A stretch of DNA of 64,000 bases, taken from contig OY755177.1 of the NCBI GenBank assembly GCA_963576735.1, forward strand, positions 806,001 through 870,000, in the 5' to 3' direction. This DNA is from Bedellia somnulentella. Lineage: Eukaryota; Arthropoda; Insecta; Lepidoptera; Bedelliidae. Under the pieces are notes generated by a model, which saw only the letters and a list, made by a program, of their open reading frames with translations, was not told the origin of the DNA and searched no databases. Position 1 is the first letter of the stretch; each line of letters opens with the position of its first letter. Position numbers and translations under genes: made by a program. Of this stretch, positions 55,701 through 64,000 are shown in pieces.

Positions 55701-56174
55701 ACAACAGAACTTGTGTATCGTTCTGTCACATTAAAATCTTAACAACTGTATAAGACAAAAGATACTTAATTCGTTCTCAGCTTGAATACTCAATTCAGAA
55801 ATTGGGCGTTACTTAGCCAATGCATACTTAGGAGCAAAAACAACTCACTCATTATATTAAAATGTTCCCGCTTATTTAGTTGCCGAATGACAGATATGCA
55901 ACTTGCGTTACATTTATTAGGTGTTTGATTTATTAATGAATATTTCTGATTTCATTTGTTCTACTTTATAACATTTATATATTATTTTCAGACGCAGTTT
56001 GATCAAATTCCTGACAAAAAACCCGACATAGTTATAGTGAAAGGTTATGATAATACTCGTTTAGTATACAAACCGATACAAGCCAATGTGACATACGAAG
56101 TCAGAGTTCAAGCTTATTCTTCTAAATACGACGGTCCTTTGTCTGCTGTTACCAGTTTGAGGGTACATAGATAA
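52786..56174 (+). CDS. Secreted single-FN3-domain protein, paralogue 3
   Basis: Exons 52786-52962, 55360-55452 and 55992-56174, phase 0, GT-AG; 150 aa. Signal peptide MKLLICLIFCLVTIHS. FN3 domain: ITKITATDDGFEVEWTRI (strands A-B), FVLGYK at the exon 1 end, VHIWALND opening exon 2, NVTYEVRVQAYSSKYDGPLS in exon 3. Possible N-glycosylation at NDT and NVT. The shortest paralogue, ending right after strand G (RVHR). Intron 1 (2.4 kb) holds two LINE-T fragments, a rearranged third and two SINE-A copies. No TATA box is evident; a MITE-1 sits just upstream. Additional copies of its last exon lie downstream (56521, 58321, 58850). Function unknown. Confidence 0.83.
53411..53598 (+). mobile_element. LINE-T 3' end in intron 1
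   Basis: Frame for AGVRSMKNKRACMK to SAYPNGN, then GCGTGAGTATATG(TATG)n. Confidence 0.8.
53610..53815 (-). mobile_element. SINE-A, degenerate
   Basis: GATCGCCCAAAAGTCACTTA and GCCGCCTCTTACG remain. Confidence 0.5.
54115..54370 (+). mobile_element. SINE-A, full length, in intron 1
   Basis: GCTGTGTAGTGTCGGC to the tail. Confidence 0.85.
54553..54724 (+). mobile_element. LINE-T 3' end in intron 1
   Basis: TTGCTCAAAAAGGCTGGCG to the (TATG)n tail; almost the same as the copy at 53.4 kb. Confidence 0.8.
54893..55327 (+). mobile_element. LINE-T fragment, decayed, in intron 1
   Basis: VRLSDRVRN and GRPRRTHLNQIE segments are recognisable but frame-broken; the tail is GCGAGAGTATATG. Confidence 0.75.
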
Positions 56175-56307
56175 ATATTGTCAAATGATTTGGTTTTTTA
56201 TTTTTATTTATTTATATATTCATCATATTTTACAAAAACCAATACAGACAATAGCCTAAGCTGTCTGTAGCGGTGTCTATGATTTAAACGAATAAGAGTT
56301 GATTTGT

Positions 56308-56520
56308 AGTGTCGGCTTGGATTAGCACTAACCCATTTCTTCCCGTGGGTATTCATAAGAGGCAACTAAAGGTCTTGAGGCTTTTTAAGTTATTTTTGGA
56401 CGATGCGGTTGGAGACCCATCACCAAAAACCTTTATTATACAATCCTTTTCCTTCAAACGTGGCTCAGGAATTTCTTATTTCATAAGCTCTGGCTACCTT
56501 TTAGGGATTTATAGCCGTGA
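56308..56520 (+). mobile_element. SINE-A fused to an FN3 exon fragment
   Basis: TGTAGTGTCGGCTTGGATTA to TATAGCCGTGA; the tail is replaced directly by exon 3-like sequence. Confidence 0.75.
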
Positions 56521-56650
56521 TTATGATAATACTCGTCTCATTTACAAACCGATACAAGCAAATGTAACATACGAAGTCAGAGTTTACGCTTATTCTACTA
56601 AATGCGACGGTCCTTTGTCTGCTGTTACGAGTTTGAGGGTACATCGATAA
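56521..56650 (+). pseudogene. Partial extra copy of FN3 paralogue 3 last exon
   Basis: Codes for YDNTRLIYKPIQANVTYEVR onward to RVHR-stop, with small differences from the real exon (VYAYSTKCDG). It has no acceptor of its own: the upstream third is replaced by SINE-A. An open frame (56309-56650) runs in frame from the SINE into the exon. Confidence 0.75.
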
Positions 56651-56906
56651 ATATTGTTAAATGATTTATTGTTTTATTTTAAATAATAAGAATTTTCTTA
56701 TTATTTAAAGTATAGATATTTGAATTGAGTCCACTAAATTTTTAGATAATTGGGTGACGGTGAGATGAGGTAATTATGATTAGAGAATAACTCATATGAA
56801 TGTAATATTGCCAAAGAATCCTCCCGGTAATATTTACTAAAAATGAAGGTTTCTTACTTTAGGAAAGAACTTCTAACAGATATTAAGAGATATTTTTAGG
56901 ATATTA

Positions 56907-57308
56907 TATATTATTTTATATAATTTTTAGGTGGGTACCTTCTCTGTACACTAGATGGCGCTGCCATGTGAGTTTAGAAGTATTGGTACCTCTGCCAACC
57001 CCTTCGGGGATAAACGGCGTGAACGTTTATGTTATGTTATGTATGTTTTAGGTAGCCGTGTAGTGTCGGCTTAGAATAACACTACCCCATGTCTACCCGT
57101 TGGTGATCGTAAGAGGCAACTAAGGGTACAGGGGCTTATTAAGTGATTTATGGGCGATGAGGTTGGAGATCCATCACCAAAAACATTTGTTATTACCATC
57201 TTTTCCCCAATCAACTTCCAAAAGTGGCTGAAGAATTTTTCCTTCCAAAGCTCTGGCAACCCTGTTAAGGGATTTATAGCCGTGAGTATATGTATGAATG
57301 TATGTATG
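56907..57308 (+). mobile_element. Composite SINE-B fragment + SINE-A insertion in unit 1
   Basis: Absent from unit 2, and flanked by the 13-bp repeat TTTTAGGATATTA (56894-56906; 57309-57321). The left part (about 56965-57042) is a SINE-B 3' end; SINE-A runs 57055-57308. TTTTAGG recurs just before the SINE-A, which suggests two successive insertions. Confidence 0.85.
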
Positions 57309-57709
57309 TTTTAGGATATTACAAAGAGATTTCTGACGAGATACGATGTTTTTTTTAGCATGGTCTTTAGTTTGTATCACCAACATATGTAGAATCAACT
57401 ATTGGAAATATTGACTATGTCAAAATAAACGTGTTTTAACATATATTGTTGGTAGTTCTTGTGTTTTTACAAACAATACAAATATTAGGACAGGTCGTTA
57501 TACATATAAATCCTTTTTACAGAACTCACGAAGACTCTTAAGCCAATTTTATTTATAGTCCTTTATTTAAAATAATATTTTCCACTTAAACCATTTAAAC
57601 TTAAGGATATTGTTAATATAATTTATTTGTATAAAAACATCAAAATAATCTAAGTAATATAATGTGTATGCTACGGATATATACCTAGGAATAATATCTA
57701 GCTCTAATT

Positions 57710-58067
57710 TAATGTTTTTTGACATGAATTCCTCATGTGGGGATTATTACTTATAAATAAAAGATGTTATTAAAGGAAAGAAAAATTTCGACACTGGCGG
57801 GGTTCTAACCCGCGACCTTCGGGTAAACGCCCCCGTCGCTCTGCCAACTGAGCTACAGTGTCAGTTGGCATCCAGCGCGAAATTTCTCTATCCTTTGTTT
57901 CTTTTTTTACACGTTCAAGTAGTGTTTGCGTTTCCTACCTCCGAATTTTAACTAATTCGGACGGCCACTTGTCTACCTTTTCAGATAGAATGCAAATGTT
58001 GGAAACGCCTAACTATACATAATTTAATGTTTTTTGACATGAATTCCTCATGTGGGGATTATTACTT
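57710..58067 (-). mobile_element. SINE-D-like element with a pseudo-tRNA head
   Basis: On the minus strand a tRNA-like region (57868-57796) has a 7-bp acceptor (GACACTG/CAGTGTC), a D arm (GCTC...GAGC) and a T stem (GCGGG/CCCGC). The anticodon stem and T-loop are abnormal (TTAGAAC), so I do not call a tRNA gene. The body GAAATTTTTCTTTCC also occurs at 18.9 kb. A 40-bp block with CCTCATGTGGGGATTATTAC is at both ends (57712 and 58024). Confidence 0.6.
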
Positions 58068-58320
58068 AACAACTGTATAAGACAAAAGATACTTAATTCG
58101 TTCTCAGCTTGAATACTCAATTCAGAAATTGGGCGTTACTTAGCCAATGCATACTTAGGAGCAAAAACAACTAATACATTATATTAAAATGTACCCGCCT
58201 ATTTAATTGACGAATGAAAAATATGTAACTTGCGTAACATTTATTAGTTGTGTTTGATTTATTAATGAATATTTCTGATTTCATTTGTTCTACTTTATAA
58301 CATTTATATATTATTTTCAG

Positions 58321-58503
58321 ACGCAGTTTGATCAAATTCCTGACAAAAAACCTGACATAGTTATAGTGAAAGGTTATAATAATACTCGTTTAGTATACAA
58401 ACCGATACAAGCCAATGTGACATACGAAGTCAGAGTTCAAGCTTATTCTTCTAAGTACGACGGTCCTTTGTCTGCTGTTACCAGTTTGAGGGTACATCGA
58501 TAA
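58321..58503 (+). pseudogene. Intact duplicate of FN3 paralogue 3 last exon
   Basis: Same 61-codon exon with acceptor TTATTTTCAG intact. I noticed only four base changes, one altering the protein (YDN to YNN). No exon 1 or 2 copy accompanies it, so it is either a dead duplicate or an alternative last exon for paralogue 3, whose exon 2 donor is phase-compatible. Confidence 0.75.
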
Positions 58504-58631
58504 ATATTGTCAAATGATTTGGTTTTTTATTTTTATTTATTTATATATTCATCATATTTTACAAAAACCAATACAGACAATAGCCTAAGCTGTCTGTAGC
58601 GGTGTCTATGATTTAAACGAATAAGAGTTGA

Positions 58632-58849
58632 TTTGTAGTGTCGGCTTGGATTAGCACTAACCCATTTCTTCCCGTGGGTATTCATAAGAGGCAACTAAAG
58701 GTCTTGAGGCTTTTTAAGTTATTTTTGGACGATGCGGTTGGAGACTCATCACCAAAAACCTTTATTATACAATCCTTTTCCTTCAAACGTGGCTCAGGAA
58801 TTTCTTATTTCATAAGCTCTGGCTACCTTTTAGGGATTTATAGCCGTGA
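58632..58849 (+). mobile_element. SINE-A fused to an FN3 exon fragment (unit 2)
   Basis: Same arrangement as 56308-56520. Confidence 0.75.
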
Positions 58850-58979
58850 TTATGATAATACTCGTCTCATTTACAAACCGATACAAGCAAATGTAACATA
58901 CGAAGTCAGAGTTTACGCTTATTCTACTAAATGCGACGGTCCTTTGTCTGCTGTTACGAGTTTGAGGGTACATCGATAA
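58850..58979 (+). pseudogene. Partial extra last exon (unit 2)
   Basis: Same protein fragment as 56521-56650; no sequence change seen by eye. Confidence 0.75.
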
Positions 58980-59727
58980 ATATTGTTAAATGATTTATTG
59001 TTTTATTTTAAATAATAAGAATTTTCTTCTTACTGTCTCCCGGACTGATGACTATTACTGTAATAGTATAGATTATTTATTTATTTGGAATGTCCTTCCT
59101 AACCACGGAATCCACTAAATTTTCAGATAATTGGGTGACTCAAGCTTTCTGTATTTAAGTTGAGTCGCTAGACTTTGGTTTCAGATGAGGCAATTATGAT
59201 TAGAGAATAACTCTTATGAATGTAATATTGCCAAAGAATCCTCACGGTAATATCTACTGAAAATGAAGGTCTCTTACTTTAGCTTTTGAGAAAGAGATTC
59301 TAACAGATGTTAAGAGATATTTTTAGGATATTACAAAGAGATTTCTGACGTGATACGATGTTTATTTTTTTTCAACATACTCTTTAGTTTCTATCACCAA
59401 AATATGTAGAATCAACTATTGGAAATATTGACTATGTCAAAATATACGTGTTTTAACATATATTGTTGGTAGATCTTGTATTTTAACAAACAATACAATT
59501 ATCAAGACAGGTCGTTATACATATAAACCCTTTTTACAAAACTCACGAAGACTCTTACGCCATTTTTGTATATAGTCCTTTATTTAAAAAAAATAATTTC
59601 CACTTAAACCATTTTAACTTTAGGATATTGCTAATATAATTTATTTGTATTAAAACATCAAAATAATCTAAGTAATATAATGTGTATGCTACGGATATAT
59701 ACCTAGGAATAATATCTAGCTCTATTT

Positions 59728-60401
59728 TCTATGTTAATATGTTTGTGTTGTATTAATTGTAATCTGTATTCTGTTCATGAATAAAAAAATAAAATAAACA
59801 AATTTAAGTAATTTTCTCTTCAAATACCTTCAAAAGAGCATCAAAGTTACACCAACAGCAAAACGCTACCTACACTTGTTAAAAGTGGGCACAATATCTT
59901 GAGCAATGCTAAGGGCGAGTACACACGAGATAATTAAACAAGCTTAATTTCCTCGTAGAGTTACGGCACAGACACTGCTGTTTGCTGAAAGTATCGAGCA
60001 AATACTTCTGCCAAGAAACTTGAGGTAGGTATGAGTGTTTGCGTAATGTGGAGAGGAATTTTTAAATAATACTACGTATAAATACTTACTACACGGCTTA
60101 GGCATCGTCCCATTATTCAAATAGACTTTGAATGAACGCTATTTACTACTGTTCTAATAAATCTGTGCTATTGCATGATTCAATTACCTTTAGCGAACTT
60201 GAAGCCTTCTTAACTTTTTTACTCCAAAATCAGAAAGTAAATCATAAGTATTTCTCCGAAGTCAAAATATGCCTATTACCTACTTATTCTCACCCAATTC
60301 CAATAGAGGATGGCCATATCTTCAGACAAAACAATCCATGAAACATCGTAAAGAAGAAAAGCAACGCGATAGTCTAATTGCACTGAAGTTTCTCAATAAT
60401 A
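59728..60401. other. Gene-free, unassigned
   Basis: A 69-codon frame at 60132-60341 has no FN3 motif, signal peptide or other recognisable feature. Confidence 0.35.
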
Positions 60402-60632
60402 AGCTGTGTAGTGTCGGCTTACAATAGCACTACCCCATTTCTTCAGGTGGGTGTACGTAAGAGGCGAATTTTGGGCGATGCGGTTGGAGACCTATCACCA
60501 AAAACCTTTATTTTTACCATCTTTTCCCCACTATCATTTCCAAAAGTGGCTGAAGAATTTATAATTACTTGGTTCTGGCTACCCCTTCTAGGGAATTACA
60601 GCCGTGAGTATATGTATGTGTATGTATGTTTC
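60402..60632 (+). mobile_element. SINE-A, small deletion
   Basis: Jumps from GTAAGAGGCGA to TTTTGGGCGATGC; otherwise full. Confidence 0.8.
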
Positions 60633-60969
60633 TCAATAATAATTTATACAGCAATTCTAAAGGGTCTTTCTCCACAAAATGCAACAAATCTTAAAACCTT
60701 CACTTAATTTGAATACCCACCGCTCATTTAATAAAGCATTCGTTTGATTTACATTTACAAAACCTTCTACTCCGCAGTCTTTGTACCTCCGCGCACTTTG
60801 TTTCGTGTAAACACGCCTTTACTTGTGTCGGAACTTGGATCTACATTTTATTTGCACATTTGAATAAACCACGCTTTTGATTACCTGTCGAAATTTGGAT
60901 GTTTTCAAGTCAAATACGGCCGGGAGATTTTGGAGAAATTGTTGATGAAACTTATTTTATTAATAAGAA

Positions 60970-62015
60970 TGTTGTGTAATATTGTCTACATAGCTTTTGT
61001 AGACTACTCAAAAGCTTTTGACAGCATCTCACACCCAGCAATTATATCCGGTTTAACTAACCAGAACATCAACCCCACTTATATTCGAGCAGTATACAAC
61101 CAAAGCATAGCCAATATCAAAATATCAGCATCCTCAGGCCCGTCATTCCAAATAGAAAGAGGTATGAAACAGGGAGACCCTCTGTCTCCAAAATTATTCA
61201 CGAGTACCCTCGAGGAGGTGTTCAAAAAGTTGGCAGTTTCTTGGCAAAACAGGGGCTTTGCCGTCGGCGATCGAAGGCTAAAAAACCTTCGGTTCGCCGA
61301 CGACATTGTACTGTTTGCATCATCTCCATCGAAACTTCAGAAAATACTCCAAGATCTGAGCACTGCTAGCCTTGAGGTTGGACTTACGATAAACCGGTCA
61401 AAAATCCAACTAATGACTAACGGCGCAAAGCGTAAGGTAGTGGTGGATGGGTAGGAAATACAATACGTCGACGAGTACATCTACTTGGGCAGGAAGTCCT
61501 TCAAAAACAGGCAGGACAAAGAAATCGAACGACGCGTTTCGAACGCCTGGAAGAGCTACTGATCCATGAAGAAGCTGGGGGAACCTTCTGTTAACCCTGA
61601 AGCGCAAACTTGTCGACATGTGCATTCTGCCAATTCTAACTTACGGCACACAAACGTGGTCATTGACCGAACTTCAAAAGAGCAATGGAGCGCAGTATTC
61701 TGGGTGTCAAAAGCACAGATCGCATTCGAAACACCACAATGCACTCAAAAACTGGAATTGCTGCTGTAGGAGTTCAGACTACAAAACTCAAGTGGATCTG
61801 GGCCGGACATGTCTGTCGAATGCATCCGGAAAAGTGAGTTAAAACAGCCACTGAATGGGCGCCTACAGATGGACACCGGCGTAGGAGAAGGCCTAGGAGG
61901 AGATGGAGGGATGACCTGGATAGGTTTGATCCAAGGTGGTTACGTACAGCCTCGGACACAGATGTGTGGGCTCAAAATTGTGAGGACCTTTGCCCAGCAG
62001 TGGGAAACAAATTAG
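60970..62015 (+). pseudogene. LINE-R (RTE-like) reverse transcriptase, nonsense and frameshifts
   Basis: Covers palm and thumb: FVDYSKAFDSISH (motif A), GMKQGDPLSPKLF (motif B), LRFADDIVLF (catalytic motif C), DEYIYLGR, LTYGTQTWSLTE. The frame is open to a TAG at 61452, continues past it, meets a TGA near 61559 and then shifts frame. The 5' half (endonuclease) is missing. Same family type as 7684-8451 but a more complete domain. Inactive. Confidence 0.85.
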
Positions 62016-62535
62016 GCTATTAATAATTAATGATTGTGTAAAGTATATTGGTGAAATATCTGCATGGTTATAAGTAGATATTGTTTAAAATACTATCACA
62101 AGGCGTATGAGTTAAAATATGATGACCACGCCTGTTGTCCACCGGTTAAGATGGTTAATGTTAATGATTACATTTATGATGAAGTGGCTTGGTGTCATCA
62201 GGGCTCTGTGCAGGATGTTTCTGGGCTAACACCAAAATTGTACTGGACGTAAAAAAAGATGTGTGTTGATGAGTTTCTTACGGGTTCTTCTCTCAACAAA
62301 ACACCTTCCGAATCCAAAGTAAACCTAGTATTAAGTTAAAATTTGACGTTCAACAAACAAAGATTTATCTTTTGACTTTGATATAAATGATTATTTTATT
62401 TTTAAATTAAAAGCCTTGGGTCCTTCGCGAGTTCATTCCCGTTGAGAACAAAATATATGTGATAAATATTTATGTTTATGTCTTATGTTTTGTTGTTTTT
62501 TTATGTGTATTGTAACTACATATTAATTTTTGTTC
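62016..62535. other. Gene-free, unassigned
   Basis: No gene or repeat identified. Confidence 0.4.
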
Positions 62536-62690
62536 TACATTCATCAATACTTTCATAAACGGTCTTTTGTTCTTCCAATTTCGGACGCCTGAATTTTTTG
62601 AGCATGTTATCTATTTGGTCTAAAGGTGACCTGCGTGGTCGTCCCTCACCATATCGTCTTACAGACGTGAGTATGTGTATTTATGTTTCT
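62536..62690. mobile_element. LINE-T-like 3' end, possibly 5'-inverted
   Basis: Antisense LINE-T coding end (ACATTCATCAATACTTTCAT to GGTCGTCCCTCACC) followed by a sense tail GACGTGAGTATGTG. This resembles the twin-primed copy at 4.2 kb but is decayed. Confidence 0.5.
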
Positions 62691-63755
62691 TTGCTTATCC
62701 TGTAACAAGAATACAGAAATATTGCAATGGTGTTTGCCCCACTGTAAATCTGCAAATTTATAATATAGCCAAATAGATTAATTAAATTATAATACACGCT
62801 AAAAATGTTCTTCAACTTAACTAAACACTTAAGCGATTCCAATCGTAATCATCTTTAATCATGTACCAAGTGAAACAATTTCAAAATGGACCAGATCTAT
62901 GGATTACTTATTTACTAATATTGCCCATTAGTCACTTGCGTATCATTATATATCAACTAACATATAAATTTACTAAATTCAATTTCACTGTTACAAATTT
63001 AAACATAAATATTTGATAAACGAAAATTAATTAACTTTCTATTCCCGTTCTACACAATATTGCAGACGATAAAAAACAAAGAGCAAGGAGTAAACAGAAT
63101 AGACAAATTGTCATTGAAGCGGTCAGCAATCAAAAGGTTTAACGTTGGGCTACTAAACTTTTGGACTCAACGTGTATTGCATACATAATTGATCTGAAAA
63201 TAGTACGTAGTGCACTTTTGTAATTTATCAGTGAAAATATTTCTACACTTACAGTCATAGTTTTACATATCAAAATATCATCATATAGTAGCAAGTAAAT
63301 AATTACTAGGTAACTAACCCAATGTACCATAAATATAGACAAGATATAAACTCACGTCGTATGTGGGTCGACACAAATATATTTTTCGAATCACTATGAG
63401 TTTATGTAGTCATGTTCTAGTCATAGTCATCAACCATTGCCAACATAGCGTACCCATGTACTAGAGGAAATAATAATGGAAAAGATAACCATTCAGAAGT
63501 GAGACCATTTAAAGTGATTGATGAGAAAAGCATTTAGCAACCCACAACCAGCGCTATGATTCCTTATCCATCTTTTTTGGAAAACAGAATATTACCGTAA
63601 ACTTACTCAATACTCAATAGATTTATTGCGTTCCACAATGGTTTCCTTAGATGGTAAGTATGTAATTATGTTACAGCATTATGGACCCTGTTGGGCACAG
63701 CAATTAGAGGAGAGGACGAAGTAATTATAATTTACAAGATATTCACTTAGACTAT
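62691..63755. other. AT-rich gene-free stretch
   Basis: Over 1 kb with no convincing frame or repeat. Confidence 0.4.
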
Positions 63756-63756
63756 A

Positions 63757-63795
63757 ATAGCATTTATTTATTTATTCATTTATTTATTAAACCAT
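63757..63795. repeat. (TTTA)n run, possible antisense LINE tail
   Basis: Repeats of ATTT like the antisense LINE tail at 48.1 kb. Confidence 0.45.
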
Positions 63796-63924
63796 ACACA
63801 AAACGTACGTCATTACTACTATATTCCTGATCAAAAGACCAAATAATATGGGATTTCTAGACATATTTCAGACGTTAGGCAGTAAAATTAAGGTTTTTTA
63901 AAAGGTTCATTCATAATTTTGAGC

Positions 63925-64000
63925 TGTGCACGACACGGCTATGAATATCACTACTCTACTTCTTCCCGTGGTACGTAAGAGGTGAAGAATTTTTGAGCGA
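63925..64000 (+). mobile_element. SINE-A start, cut by the window end
   Basis: GCTGTGCACGACACGGC then TCTTCCCGTGGTACGTAAGA; continues beyond the window. Confidence 0.5.

Larger units (their letters stand above)
55741..57708 (+). repeat. Tandem duplication, unit 1
   Basis: Starts AACAACTGTATAAGACAAAA within intron 2 of FN3 paralogue 3 and includes its last exon, a partial extra exon and downstream DNA. It is repeated at 58068-59727 with few changes. Unit 1 alone has a 402-bp SINE insertion. Confidence 0.88.
58068..59727 (+). repeat. Tandem duplication, unit 2
   Basis: Copy of 55741-57708 without the composite SINE insertion; small indels near the exon fragment's 3' flank. Confidence 0.88.

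Noticed and set aside
57785..57870. tRNA gene on the minus strand
   Set aside because: Anticodon stem does not pair in a 5-bp/7-nt form and the T-loop lacks the conserved C; it belongs to a dispersed repeat.

Overview
The window is eukaryotic, intron-bearing and AT-rich. Its dispersed repeats are of kinds common in moth and butterfly genomes, so I read it as a lepidopteran nuclear segment; I cannot name the species. Only four host genes can be supported. The rest is retrotransposons, SINEs, Helitrons, MITEs and unannotated AT-rich DNA.

Names used here for repeat families (labels local to this report): SINE-A is a ~245-bp element from GCTGTGTAGTGTCGGC to GCCGTGAGTATATG(TATG)n, with about 49 copies or fragments (roughly 10 kb). 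SINE-B is a ~350-380-bp tRNA-headed element with a (TTATG)n tail. LINE-T is a non-LTR element, C-terminus ...SAYPNGN, with the same GTGAGTATATG(TATG)n tail as SINE-A. LINE-R is RTE-like. LINE-J is the large jockey/CR1-type element at 38.5-43.5 kb. MITE-1 is a ~140-bp family with GCAAGCACGAGCG-like inverted ends.

Layout. 0-9.4 kb: repeats, including a twin-primed LINE-T insertion (4.2 kb), a complete Helitron inside a LINE-T copy (6.2-7.2 kb), a decayed LINE-R, and a MITE with perfect 23-bp ends and an 8-bp target duplication (8.5 kb). 9.4-11.2 kb: a two-exon minus-strand gene for a secreted catalase-family protein that lacks the catalytic His and Asn. 11.4-12.05 kb: a foldback element with ~205-bp arms just upstream of it. 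12-38 kb: repeats and gene-free DNA, with a second Helitron (14.4-15.5 kb). 38.2-43.5 kb: LINE-J, inserted into a SINE-B copy, carrying an internal 1,045-bp tandem duplication and a 126-bp palindrome. 44.4-59.7 kb: three tandem same-strand paralogues, each with three phase-0 exons, encoding small secreted single fibronectin-III-domain proteins (167, 167 and 150 aa), followed by extra copies of the third gene's last exon. 60-64 kb: LINE-R remnants and gene-free DNA.

The FN3 genes share exon layout (signal peptide plus strands A-C to ...GYK; a short middle exon; a last exon with Y-x-V-x-V-x-A-Y-S) and form a local expansion. Their introns and flanks are full of SINE-A, SINE-B and LINE-T. The catalase-like gene has no evident functional link to the cluster beyond also being predicted to be secreted.
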